Shown here in pieces: positions 10,302 through 20,600 of a stretch of DNA of 64,000 nt (the first letter of the stretch is position 1; each line of letters opens with the position of its first letter). The stretch comes from Acholoe squamosa (lineage: Eukaryota > Annelida > Polychaeta > Phyllodocida > Polynoidae), in NCBI GenBank assembly GCA_949317995.1, contig OX439043.1, positions 1 to 64,000 of the forward strand. The letters are read 5' to 3'. The notes under the pieces were generated by a model. That model saw only the letters and a program-made list of their open reading frames with translations. It had not been told where the DNA came from and ran no database searches. The position numbers and the translations under genes are program-made.

Positions 10302-12269
10302 TTAAATATCTATACGTAATTTTTTAGCAAGAGGTAGGTCATCATCGTCGTCATCGTTGTTGTCCTCCTCCTCCTCCTCCTCCTCATCCTCCTCCTCCTC
10401 CCACATGTTTTTCTTGCCTTTTTCTACTTTTTTGTCCAATGCTTTTTGCATCGGATCAAACACCATAGACTTAAAAACGGACTTTTCGAGTTTACTGTGG
10501 TCATTACTGATGGTATGTATGCGCATACACTTTGCCATATCCCTGGGATGATCTTCATAGACGGTGTTTAAAAGTATATTTATAGCGTTTGGGTTCTTAC
10601 AGGCATACGTGGCTATTTGAATAAGAGACATGCATTTCAATTCTTCTTGTACATTAACACAAGCACCGAGATTTTCCCATGCACTTTTTATAGCTGTTTT
10701 TACATCTGCTCCCTCGGCTTGTTGTTTGTAAAAGAAATTGCCCATGTCATGCATGTTGGGGTAATTGACCAACTTCTCTGTCTTAACTGAAATCTTAGCA
10801 TAGCTGTGTGTAGGATAAAGTCCCCGCTGTTTTAAGTCATTCGTTTTAACTAGCTGATCAATGGCCTTTTCCAACCACTGCCCTCTTTTTTGTATGTTTT
10901 TAATAGAATAAAGACCCTCTACAACTTCTTTCCACGTTAGTTTTAAGCCCGGTATCACTGCCCCACAGGAGATGACGAGCATGTCTATAAAGGCCTCTCT
11001 AGTACACATTTCAGGCCTTTCACTTTTACACCTGGCTTCAAGCAGTGTTTTAGCTCTTTCAATGTAGGTTAGAAGAGCCATTAATGTGCCTTGCGTGTTA
11101 CTTCTATCTCTTAACACCCGTTCCAACCTGGTAAACAATCGGTGTAATTCACCTTTGAAATCCCTGTCTGTCCAGTCAAGGGGTGACATGCAAGCTTTCC
11201 TGTCTTCCTGCACAGAACCATCTAGCCGCACTATTTCAAATCTCTCTTCTAATTTCTCCGCATCGCTTTCTGAAATAAAGTGTCTCTGCAATCTACTGTC
11301 CCACTGACCGTATACTGTGTTGGATAGCATCACAACTTGCACATCAGGCCTCGGGGTGAAGCTTTCACCGTGAGTTTTGCAGTTCCCTCTGAATCCTGAT
11401 GCAGACCCACTGGTGAGTGTTTTCAATTGGGAAAACTCCAGTTTATTTTGTACGCCAACTTCCTCAAAGATGAGAAACTGTGCTTTTTTTGGTATGGACA
11501 TCCAGTTGTTTGTGTCGTTAACAAAGTGGGCATTAAACTCCTTTCTGAAAAGCTCCATTGAATAAGTTTTACCAAACCCTGGTTTTTTGGAATAGATGTA
11601 GTAATGCTTAAACTTTGTGTCCGTGTCTTCAGGCCGGCCAATTAAACTAACTTTTGTCTCGGGGTAATCATCCGTGGGAACAGTTTTGCTTTTATCTGTT
11701 TTTAGCTGCTTCCACTTTTTATAAGTGATTGTATACTGACCGTTCAAGTCATCGTTTACTTCTTCCTGGCGTTTTATGCGTTGGACCAGTTGTTTGTTGT
11801 TTTCAATAAGGGCCGCTTTTTCATAAGAGACATCTCCATTTTTAAGCAAATCTACTGTAGACACAGTTTCTATTTTTTCATTTCTAACCCTGTTTTCCTC
11901 CTTTTGAACACAGCTGTTGACCATAGACCGCAGAACTGCATCCTCAAACCTAGAACCAAATTTGTACATGACTTTGGCTGGATCGTACCCATTTTTAAAG
12001 TAGTTCATTATAAACTTATCTGGCAAGGGCATTATGTTTGTATTCCTTATTGGCGTGTTGTTTATTTTCAGTTGTTTTTTTAATGTTTTCATTCCTGAAT
12101 TTAGCCTAATTTTTTGGTTAGAAACCATGAGTAAATAACCGCTTTTAGTTAACATGACATCTTGTATTTCTTTATCTTTAGCAAAGTCAACTACGTTGTG
12201 CCAAAAATCTGTTTTATCCCTGTCATGTTTAGACACAGTAACTAACAGGGTTTTAGCTTTCACTTCCAT
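10302..12269 (-). CDS. Superfamily 3 helicase (Rep-like replication initiator)
   Basis: A 655-residue protein starting at the ATG (complement of CAT at 12267-12269). The open frame continues 71 codons upstream into a repeated hairpin element; the paralogue at 54441 begins at the equivalent of this internal methionine, so I use it. Helicase motifs in order: Walker A GFGKT at about 231-235 (K234), Walker B FLIFEE at about 265-270, and sensor motif VQVVMLSN at about 310-317 followed by an arginine-containing stretch. This layout is that of SF3 helicases of small DNA viruses and parvovirus-type Rep proteins. I see no HUH nuclease motif in the N-terminal 200 residues. The C-terminus is strongly acidic (E/D runs) and ends in a short basic KKLR, a possible nuclear signal. 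Expected role: origin unwinding, working with the primase at 17651. Confidence 0.85.
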   Translation of the reverse strand: MEVKAKTLLVTVSKHDRDKTDFWHNVVDFAKDKEIQDVMLTKSGYLLMVSNQKIRLNSGMKTLKKQLKINNTPIRNTNIMPLPDKFIMNYFKNGYDPAKVMYKFGSRFEDAVLRSMVNSCVQKEENRVRNEKIETVSTVDLLKNGDVSYEKAALIENNKQLVQRIKRQEEVNDDLNGQYTITYKKWKQLKTDKSKTVPTDDYPETKVSLIGRPEDTDTKFKHYYIYSKKPGFGKTYSMELFRKEFNAHFVNDTNNWMSIPKKAQFLIFEEVGVQNKLEFSQLKTLTSGSASGFRGNCKTHGESFTPRPDVQVVMLSNTVYGQWDSRLQRHFISESDAEKLEERFEIVRLDGSVQEDRKACMSPLDWTDRDFKGELHRLFTRLERVLRDRSNTQGTLMALLTYIERAKTLLEARCKSERPEMCTREAFIDMLVISCGAVIPGLKLTWKEVVEGLYSIKNIQKRGQWLEKAIDQLVKTNDLKQRGLYPTHSYAKISVKTEKLVNYPNMHDMGNFFYKQQAEGADVKTAIKSAWENLGACVNVQEELKCMSLIQIATYACKNPNAINILLNTVYEDHPRDMAKCMRIHTISNDHSKLEKSVFKSMVFDPMQKALDKKVEKGKKNMWEEEEDEEEEEEEDNNDDDDDDLPLAKKLRIDI

Positions 12270-12330
12270 GTTAAATATTATATCTGAACGTCCCAATGCC
12301 TTTGTCTTTAATGGTGGAAAATATTCTCTA

Positions 12331-12606
12331 CAGGTATACTTATAAGTTAAGCAGCAAAAATGCCCGGATGTAGGGCAAGCTGCCCTATATACATAAATTA
12401 AGTCTGCAAACATGACATCGGGACTTTTCAACTTGGCTGGTCCGGGGTCCGGGGTCCGGGGTCCGGGGTCCGGGTTTTTCATACAGTTTCTATTGTAAAA
12501 TCTTATTTTAAGTAAAAGAGTCTATGTAAATACATAGCAAAACCCCAGACCCCGGACCCCGGACCCCGGACCAGCCAAGTTAAAGAGTCCCGATTTCATG
12601 TTTGCA
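12331..12606. repeat. Hairpin element type 2, left copy (GGGGTCC/GGACCCC arms)
   Basis: Inverted arms of GGGGTCC heptamers (about 12438-12474) and their complement (about 12541-12571) enclose an AT-rich loop. Outer arms contain CTTGGCTGGTCC and GGACCAGCCAAG, then CTGCAAACATG and its complement. A second copy lies at about 62800-63092. It overlaps the upstream, probably non-coding, extension of the helicase frame. The outer CTGCAAACATG block is shared in pattern with hairpin type 1, so both may be one foldback family. Confidence 0.85.
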
Positions 12607-12980
12607 GAAGGGGAGGGGAAGCATCTGGGATTAAAATTTGGAAAAAATACTGCTTTGTACGGGTTGTAATTAAACAGTAAATGAAAACTACGGTACCCGT
12701 GTCTTTTACTGTTGTTTCACTGTCCCTTTTTTATGTAGACATAAAACATAAGATTCCCTACCCTTAGGACCTCACTTTGGTGTTAGTAAGTCACATGGTA
12801 CTGGGTTAGGCAGCAGTGGGATGCATGGCCATTTACATATACACCAACCAACACCCCATAACGGGTTCAAATGAGCATTAGGAACGAAACTGAAAAAAGG
12901 GGACCGCCTACCACTACAACATCATACTTTTAAGGAGGTTAAGAAAACAATCATTGACGAGGCCGGACATATTTAAAGTC

Positions 12981-13463
12981 ATGACGTCAACACCTTCAAG
13001 GGACATAGTGTTATACATTGCCGGAGAGCGATGTAAGCTGAAAAGGGGCTTAAAAAAAGCGGTGGACTACATTTTGGGCGAGCATGAATCGTCATGGAAA
13101 GTACAAATTAAGGAATTGCGTCTTCTAGGTAAATCTCTAGAGGCTACTTTTATTTTAGTTGCTAGAAAACTTTTTGCAGACAGCGTTTGTTCTTGGGGAA
13201 GAATTCTCACCTTATACGTGTTTGGAGGTTATTTGGCTAAAATGTATATGAAAGACGGTGTTGCAGTCAATATCGACAGGTTTGCAAAAGCAATGGATGT
13301 TGTAGTTCAACTGAAATGGGCTTTGTGGATGGAGGCAAATGGTTCACTAAAGAACATGTTGGATTGCTTTTCAGAACCCATGAATAATGTGATTTGGAAA
13401 GCAGTAGTAACAACACTTGCTATTGGATTTACCGCAATGGCTATTCAAGCAATTCTTTTTTGA
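12981..13463 (+). CDS. Viral Bcl-2 homologue, anti-apoptotic protein
   Basis: A 160-residue protein starting at the ATG at 12981 (the longer frame starts at TTG). The signature BH1 region is at about 64-83: LFADSV, then CSWGRILTLYVFGG, with the conserved W-G-R and F-G-G. A BH2-like WMEANGSLKNML follows at about 116-127, and a degenerate BH3-like segment precedes (LRLLGKSLEA, about 46-55). A hydrophobic C-terminal tail (about 138-160) is a typical tail anchor for mitochondrial or ER membrane. Bcl-2 proteins of this compact form block Bax/Bak-driven cell death; many DNA viruses have captured one. There is no long BH4 loop, as in other viral Bcl-2 proteins. It lies between the helicase (divergent) and the recombinase gene (same strand). 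Confidence in the fold is high; anti-apoptotic direction is inferred from family precedent. Confidence 0.9.
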   Translation: MTSTPSRDIVLYIAGERCKLKRGLKKAVDYILGEHESSWKVQIKELRLLGKSLEATFILVARKLFADSVCSWGRILTLYVFGGYLAKMYMKDGVAVNIDRFAKAMDVVVQLKWALWMEANGSLKNMLDCFSEPMNNVIWKAVVTTLAIGFTAMAIQAILF

Positions 13464-13697
13464 AACTAGTAAACTCAGTGAGTCGATTTCTTAGCGTGAT
13501 AGTGGGTGTGAGTGACATGTGTGGACGGTAAAAGGAGGTCAAGGGAGTAAAGGGACGCGCTGAAAGAGGTTCGCCATTTTGAAATTGCACAAGGGAGGTT
13601 TGATGTCAGACAGAAGGAAAAACTAAAGTTACAGGCGTACTTTGGACCACTACACCTCAAAACAGTGTAGGAGTAGGTGAGTGAAAACACTGTGAAC

Positions 13698-16511
13698 ATG
13701 AATAACGGGAGCAACAGCAACAGTAACAACTATGTACCGCAAACTTCGACGTGTTTCACCATTGCCAGCATATTATCATCCACCCCTAGCAACAAGGATT
13801 ACCGTGCAGAGGCCAGTGAAAATTTACACAATGGAGGTGAAAGTGAGGACGATGAAGAGATTGTATCTGCTACTGCTACATCGTCCTGGTCTAAAAACAG
13901 TATAAATAACGATCAGGATGAGTCTTTACTTTACATAGGGTCTGTTGCTAATGGCACATTTTTGCCTTTAACTCAACACGACCCACGTGATGCCGGTGCC
14001 ACAACCCCTTCTACTCTTTCCTGTTCTTCTCAAGATCTAGAAGAAGAGGCGATGAATGAAATGCTAAATGTTGATGTCAAGGAAAGAGGCCAGGAAGAAA
14101 ACCACGTTCATAAAACCGGTACTATAAGAGGGGCGTCTACTGAAAGAACTGTTGCTAAAAGCGATATTTCCACCACTATCACCATGACTCCTGCTGTAAG
14201 TACCATGTATCTTAGTGACGCCAAAAGTGATGCAGGTCACTCGCCCCACCATGGAGAGTCGGGGAGTACCGAGTGTTGCACCACTACTGTACCCATTGAA
14301 CCCCCTAGCAGTCCCCAGGGAGACGTTAGTTTACCGCCACCGGAGAGTAAAACCCCACAAAAGAAGGTCACATGTGCCTACTGTGGCGGGTCTGTTGTTC
14401 ATCTTCCACGACATTTGCGAGGGTACCATAACTACTCCATTGAAGCATCGAAGTTGTATGCCAAACAAGCCCGGTTTCATAGCGAGCTTAATCCAGTGAA
14501 ATCAACTTCAGACTGTAAAATTAACTTACACTACTCCTGCGCCGTCGAAGGTTGTCATGCTGTTGTAAGACGGGTTAATCGCCACTTGATTCAAAAGCAT
14601 CGTTTCCGCGTGGGAAGTGAACAATATCAACGCTACCACGTCTTGTCTAAATCAGACAACAACAAAAGATATTTACCAAAAAGTAAGTCGGGCTCTAAAA
14701 CCAAAGACGCAGCTAAAAATGATGAAGAAATGGAGGTGGAAGAAAATCTTGAAGAGTATGAAGAGGGAGAATGTGAAACCTCTGTAGAACGTGTCGGTGA
14801 CCTAGTACATGGTTCTTTGTCCCATGAAAATTCTGATTACATCAGTGCACTGAACTCTTTTCTGAGTGACGAGATGAGAAATGAATTAAACAGATACAAA
14901 GAATACCTCATGGATTTCAGTGGTAGTTTGAAAACTCCAGATGTTGCTAGTCAAATGCAAAGGCAGGTTGGGGAAATCCTAAAGGTATTTGGTGAAGACT
15001 TTTCAGATGAAAACCTAACTGAGAACCTAGAGAAACTAGAGCGCAATTTCATTAAAGTGATGTTGGCTAAGGGGAAAACAAAACCACTTCAGGCCAGTAC
15101 GGTTAAAAACTACCTGTTAAGTTTGAACAGCTTTGTGCAGTTTGCCAATTTGAAAAACAGAGACTACATGAGACATCGGGTGGTAGAAAGAATAGGGATA
15201 CAAGTGGGCTTGTGGAACCGTTCCCTTGGAAAACTGATTGCAGAAAGATCCCACGTGACAAAACAGCAGCACCAAAGGGACACCATATCAGTGGACGAAG
15301 TGAATGAATATGTGAACGGAAGTCGTGCTAAGGAAGCCAAAGAAATCTTTAAGAAATTTAGCGACTCTTCTCTATGTGACATTGGCCCCACAACATACGA
15401 CCACACGGTTTCCCGTAATTATCTTATCATGTCGCTCATGTTAAGAAATGCAACAAGGGCCGGCCCAATCATTAATTTAACCATCGACAACGTGATGCAG
15501 GCAAAGGACAACGTGTATAACGGCATTCATGTAATGAATATTTCGAAGCACAAGACAGAGTACACATACGGCCCAGCGCAGTTGTCCCTCAAGGAGGAAG
15601 ATTTTGCTTGTTTACTAACATACATCAACAAGATTCGACCTGTGGGAGAAAACAAAAACCCGGCAAAAGACAATGTGGTGTTTTTATCATGGAAAGGTTT
15701 GGCATTAATGCAGTCACACATAGCTAATATAGCCACCAGAGAGTTGAACGAGGTAAGGGGTTGTAAAAAACGTGCAAGCTGTACATTGGTGCGCAAATCT
15801 ACCGTCACCAGAATACTGCCGATGGGTGTGGGGTCTAAAAATGAACAGGACTTGGCACGTCTAATGAAACACTCTGAAGTAATGCAGAAAAGAGTGTACG
15901 ATTTGAATAACACAGAGCGGGACATGGCCCGTATGGGTGATTTAGTGTCAAAAGCTCTCACGGGTAAACAGTTAACAGAGGTAGAGTTAACCGCAGGAGT
16001 ATCAGCAAAATCCTGCTTGTCGACTCAAATTGAAAACAGTGCAAGTAATACCTTGCCTGTTACAAACACCAACATGTGTGACGCAACCCAAAGTGCCGTC
16101 AATAATACCGGCGAAATGTCCACTGCTCTTTTTACCACGCCTTGTAATTTTGAAGGTGGAGTTAAAAATGCAGTGAACCTGGGCGAGGAATCAATGGCTG
16201 CTGAAGAAAACAATGAACTAAATACAAATAGCATGAACATGACAAAGAGGAAATTTGTGTCTACTGGAAAGGGTCGAAAAAAGTGGCCTCGGTCTCTTAA
16301 ACAGAAAGTTATTAAACTGTTTAAAGATGAAATTGCAGATAGATATGTAACCAACGACATTGTCAGGGACGTTTTGTCTAGAAATCCCAAAGTCTATAAT
16401 GAAGCTTGTGATTTTTACCAGCTTCCAAAGGATATTACCCAAGATAAAATCTGTGTAAAAAGAATCTATGACTTGGTTCGATCAGTGTACCGTGAACCTT
16501 GTATTATGTAG
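13698..16511 (+). CDS. Tyrosine recombinase/integrase with N-terminal zinc fingers
   Basis: A 937-residue protein; ATG chosen at 13698 because the longer frame begins at GTG. Layout: a low-complexity Ser/Thr/acidic region (1-215); two zinc-finger units (C226-x2-C229 with a His pair near 239-244; C281-x4-C286 with H296 and H301); an acidic linker; an N-terminal core-binding domain (about 385-540); a catalytic domain (about 570-745); and a basic C-terminal domain. Catalytic features: arginine in LRNATRAGPIINL (R587), a lysine pair in SKHKTEYTYGPAQL, and the closing LARLMKHSEVMQKRVY with His725 and candidate nucleophile Tyr734. The usual HxxR box is not obvious and may be RKSTVTR. This resembles Crypton-like or animal-genome tyrosine recombinases with C2H2 N-termini. 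Expected function: site-specific integration or excision, plausibly into telomeric DNA. Confidence 0.85.
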   Translation: MNNGSNSNSNNYVPQTSTCFTIASILSSTPSNKDYRAEASENLHNGGESEDDEEIVSATATSSWSKNSINNDQDESLLYIGSVANGTFLPLTQHDPRDAGATTPSTLSCSSQDLEEEAMNEMLNVDVKERGQEENHVHKTGTIRGASTERTVAKSDISTTITMTPAVSTMYLSDAKSDAGHSPHHGESGSTECCTTTVPIEPPSSPQGDVSLPPPESKTPQKKVTCAYCGGSVVHLPRHLRGYHNYSIEASKLYAKQARFHSELNPVKSTSDCKINLHYSCAVEGCHAVVRRVNRHLIQKHRFRVGSEQYQRYHVLSKSDNNKRYLPKSKSGSKTKDAAKNDEEMEVEENLEEYEEGECETSVERVGDLVHGSLSHENSDYISALNSFLSDEMRNELNRYKEYLMDFSGSLKTPDVASQMQRQVGEILKVFGEDFSDENLTENLEKLERNFIKVMLAKGKTKPLQASTVKNYLLSLNSFVQFANLKNRDYMRHRVVERIGIQVGLWNRSLGKLIAERSHVTKQQHQRDTISVDEVNEYVNGSRAKEAKEIFKKFSDSSLCDIGPTTYDHTVSRNYLIMSLMLRNATRAGPIINLTIDNVMQAKDNVYNGIHVMNISKHKTEYTYGPAQLSLKEEDFACLLTYINKIRPVGENKNPAKDNVVFLSWKGLALMQSHIANIATRELNEVRGCKKRASCTLVRKSTVTRILPMGVGSKNEQDLARLMKHSEVMQKRVYDLNNTERDMARMGDLVSKALTGKQLTEVELTAGVSAKSCLSTQIENSASNTLPVTNTNMCDATQSAVNNTGEMSTALFTTPCNFEGGVKNAVNLGEESMAAEENNELNTNSMNMTKRKFVSTGKGRKKWPRSLKQKVIKLFKDEIADRYVTNDIVRDVLSRNPKVYNEACDFYQLPKDITQDKICVKRIYDLVRSVYREPCIM

Positions 16512-16968
16512 TTAAGGTACAGCTGTTTAATGACCATTTTAAACTTGGTCTACTTAGTGTAGCAACAGGAAATGTACTTATCCATTTATTCCCCATACTA
16601 CCAATCCCCTCTTGCAAACCTAATGTTGGCTGTTTCTTCTTCCCCAAGTAAGCCATTTGTGTTAATGTTATTCTACGGATAAATCAAAAACGGATTGTGG
16701 GTAACAGGGTATATTAAATCGTGCCGATGCATTTCAAGTAAAATGTCAATGTTGTTTTATTTGCAGCATATAAAATGTATACTAGTTTTGTTAGTGTTAT
16801 GTAATGTAAAATATCAATATGTTTAATGTGGTTCTTTTGAAGTATGATGTGCAAAATAAAAAAAAGCTTTTCTTAAATCGTTGTACATTTTTATTTGCAT
16901 GTACTGTTATTAGTGTTTTTGTCAAACACACTTGATCTATCATAAGTAAAATAAACCCCAGTAAATAT
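16512..16968. other. Convergent 3' region, AT-rich
   Basis: The space between the recombinase gene and the convergent minus-strand gene is AT-rich, with several AATAAA-type sequences on either strand (about 16856 and 16949). A CCCCTCTTGCAAACCTAATG block near 16609-16628 resembles the arm motif of the hairpin elements and may be a relic. I see no gene. Confidence 0.5.
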
Positions 16969-17523
16969 TTATTTTTTGTTTTTTTTAAATGGTTGAATGG
17001 TGCGTGCTGTAAAGGAAGCACCGTTATCTTGAAAACGTACATCGGTTACAATATAATCCTTTATCGCCCCTATGTAATTAGATGGAAAGGATAATAACAA
17101 GTGCTTTTGTCGTGTAAAATCGTCTACTTGAATCCAATGTGGTTGAACAAAAACATGACTTTGAGAATGTAAAACATCCTTCCACAAACCATCAGTGTAT
17201 GAAGCAGTAATGTCATACGCCACGGCAAAGTGACGATGACTCTGTCTTACACGCAACGAAGCTCTCCAAAAGTTAAAATGGGCATTTGATAACAAAGTCA
17301 ATGCTGCAATTTTGCCTTTTGTCAGACTGTCCACGGGTACAAACAGCCCGTTTACATGTTGCAGTTTTCTTTTAACATCCAACACGTACAGTTGTTTCTT
17401 ATCCTTTTCATATAAATCATATGGGGATACGTGTTGAAAAGCCGGCACGGCATTGGGTCTAGACGCCCACCAATCACCTGACTGGATAGCGATCCTGTCC
17501 TTTATAACTGTGTTCTCATTCAT
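16969..17523 (-). CDS. Hypothetical protein, 184 aa
   Basis: Complete frame with ATG start at 17523, divergently arranged with the primase gene 127 bp away, so the two probably share a bidirectional promoter region. The protein is mixed alpha/beta in appearance, rich in His and aromatic residues (for example SHRHFAVAYD and HVFVQPHWIQVDD), with a basic C-terminus (FKKNKK). It has no signal peptide or membrane segment. I recognise no family. Being paired with the primase hints at a DNA-replication or early role, but that rests only on position. Confidence 0.7.
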   Translation of the reverse strand: MNENTVIKDRIAIQSGDWWASRPNAVPAFQHVSPYDLYEKDKKQLYVLDVKRKLQHVNGLFVPVDSLTKGKIAALTLLSNAHFNFWRASLRVRQSHRHFAVAYDITASYTDGLWKDVLHSQSHVFVQPHWIQVDDFTRQKHLLLSFPSNYIGAIKDYIVTDVRFQDNGASFTARTIQPFKKNKK

Positions 17524-17650
17524 GATTGGCCAACAGCAGGATTCAGTAATATATTAGTGAAATAAACACGGTCACCCTGTCTGTGCTGTAAAAACCGTTT
17601 GGATACACCACTTTCTGAAATACCAAATCACCCTTTTAAGTTAAAAAACA

Positions 17651-20600
17651 ATGCCTCTTTCACATGAAGTAATTTTTGGTAGGGCGTGTTTTGCTTGTGA
17701 ACAGGGATCAATACTCACAAGTAAACCAGATTTATTTCTGAAGCAAATCGAAAATGTTGAGTGTGCTCTACAGGAGGAGTACTTTTTGTACGTACCAGAC
17801 ATTTGCACCCTAGACTATATTCATGAATGGAGTCGGTCTTGTAATGCACAAGATGGAGTTACAGGGATTATTGTTTTAGAGCGCATCACAAAAGAACAAA
17901 AATGTGCCACTCTCGCAATTCCTTGTGGTTTGGCATTGTTTACATGCCCAAAGGACGAAAGAGACATTATTTTACACAGTGCCAAATTTAGTAATGCACA
18001 TTTAGTTAAAGGTCACATTAAACTGTTGTGGTTTTCAGTGTTACATATAATAAAACTAAATACACTACTGGCACGTGAGGTGAACGAATTGTGTCATAGC
18101 TGGAACAATTTGTGGAATGTTTCCATGGACGTTATACACAGAAGTAAAAGGAATACATTGTACCCACATGTTCTACCACAAAAAACTTTTTACGAGAACA
18201 TGGCCGTACTTCAAAATGTTTTTTCAGAATGGAGCACTAAGGTTAGGTCGGTTCAAGCTGAGTCTTTGTGGTCTAAAGACAATAACAGTTTACCGAGAAA
18301 TATAAGTGCGTTAGAGCACATGTTTCTTTCCTTCCATGTTCTTTTGCGGTGGCATAGAGACCGTCATGTGGATCCGTTTACAATGTTAAGACATATTATG
18401 AAAAACATAAAAGTAACACAGGAATATAGAACGAACGACAAGCAACTAGGTGAGACCCTAGAAGGTGGACTGAAATTTGATCCACGGTACCACGGAATGA
18501 TGGCAAGACTAACAGGGTGTTATGGTGATTTACGCAATCAACTAACTGCTGCTTATAAAAAGCTCTGTAATATAATGTTTGACAATGGAGTCATTGTATA
18601 TAAAGAACTAACAGTTCCAATGCAATCAAGACGTACAGTATTTAAAGTTGTTCCATTGTATACTGGCCATGTCACTGAAAAGTTTATTGAAAATTCGATT
18701 GCCTCTGTACCTTTGTCTGTTTTTGACACTTTCGCTATACAAAAATGGTGCAAAAGTAGAAAAACTGATTTGCTAGAACACACTCTCAATCCAAATGTAG
18801 TTTTCCAATCAGTTTATAAAGATGTAAGACCCGTATTCGATGGAAACAACAAAACCTTCCTGCGGCTGTATGGCAATTGTGAGGATCTTTTACAGATCAT
18901 GAATAAAAAAGAGCCTTTATATTACACTTTTCAGAACTTGGGCACGTTAGAGCATGGACGGCCAGAAACACCAGCTTTGCCTTTAATTGGATTGACGAAA
19001 GCCACCATTCCTCGATCTAGATCACCCTTTCATTTAAGTGGTAAATCAGTGACTAAAATTAGGTTAGTGGAGGCAGGAGAACATTGTACACCCATATGGG
19101 CAAGACCCACAGAAAATGGCGGCATGAACTTTATGCGAATTGTTCCCGCCTTAAAGAAACCCTGCCAAACTAAACAAAAAATGTCTTCTGTGGCTTCAAT
19201 GCAGGACTTAATAACAAAAAACATGTATCCATTTAAAGAAAACAAATTGGTTTCAGGAACCACTAACGAGTATTTACAGAGCGGTCTTCACTGGTCTAGT
19301 TTTGTGGCTGACATTGACCTTAAGCTTGCCGGTAAAGACGTACCTGTTCCGGACATTAATGCCTTGAGTAAAGATGTGGTTGCCGCTTTTGATGCTATGT
19401 TTCAATCAATTTTTCCAGGTCAGAAAATAAGAAAACATCTAGTCTTTTGTTCGACCCGCGACAGTGATACCATAAAAATTGGATTGCACCACCATGCACT
19501 GTTACCAACCGGTCTCGTATTTACATCTTCTGCATGTCGAGATTTAGCCGGTATGTTGGAAACCATTCGCCATGCCTATCCCAATACTTTAGGAATTGAA
19601 ACATGGGAAGACGAGCCTGCATATGATTTAAGCGTGTATCCCATTCCAACAAAAGCTGGTGATCCTGTAGGCCACTGCCTAAGAGGTCCTTCACAAGTTA
19701 AGCATGATGGCACACGTCAATTAAAGTGTGTTTTAAATACAAGCGACACGCCTCTTACAATAGATGACATACTGGTTCATGGGCCTCAGTATACTACCCG
19801 GGAAGATGGGGGGAAAGTAATTTTTGGTCGTGTCGTTAAAAATTTTGAAGGAGTGCAACACCTTAAAGACGTGGCTTTTTTTAAGGATTATGAAGCTAAG
19901 GTGATGACAAAAAATATGAATCACGTTTGCTTTAAAAATGTGAACGATATTGCCAGGGAAATCAATAAAAGAAGTTACATATTTCCAGAAGGAAAAAACC
20001 CGGTTCCTTTATTGTTGGAAATTCTCAACAGTTTATGGAAGCAAACTAACAGTGGCAAATTTCTTTTGGTTCAACACCTTAAAACAAAAGAAGGAAGAAA
20101 TGGCAAAAGATATGATAGTACATTCATTAATAATGTGGACAGGTTCTCCAGGTTCGTCTACAACAATGCAGAAAAAACCATAAATCTTGTCATAAACAAT
20201 GATGCAAATTGTAGCATGCCTTTATGTATTCGATATCCACATAACACACGTTCCGGTAAAGGGGTTCAAGTAACTGTGAATTACTCCTCTAAAATGATAA
20301 AGTTTGTCCTGTTTATGTCCAAGTGCTTTAAAGCCAGATGTCAGGCTAACTTTGATTTAAACTTCTTTTTACCAAACATAGTTTTACCGATGCCTAACAT
20401 CTTTATTAGTACCCCTGTGCTCAAAGGCTGTGATAAAATGTGTGCTACATTCTGTGGATCAAAAGTAAGGGTTATACAACTGAATCCATGTTTTTCTTCA
20501 GAGCAATATCCATTTACAAACATGTACGAGGATGAAAAGATAGAAGATGCGTCTCTCAGTGAGGTTGCTCAGTTTGAAAAAATAGAAATAGCTCACGAGG

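Noticed and set aside
10302-12269. Herpesvirus UL5-type helicase
   Set aside because: Motif order and spacing (compact A, B and sensor within about 85 residues) are SF3, not SF1.
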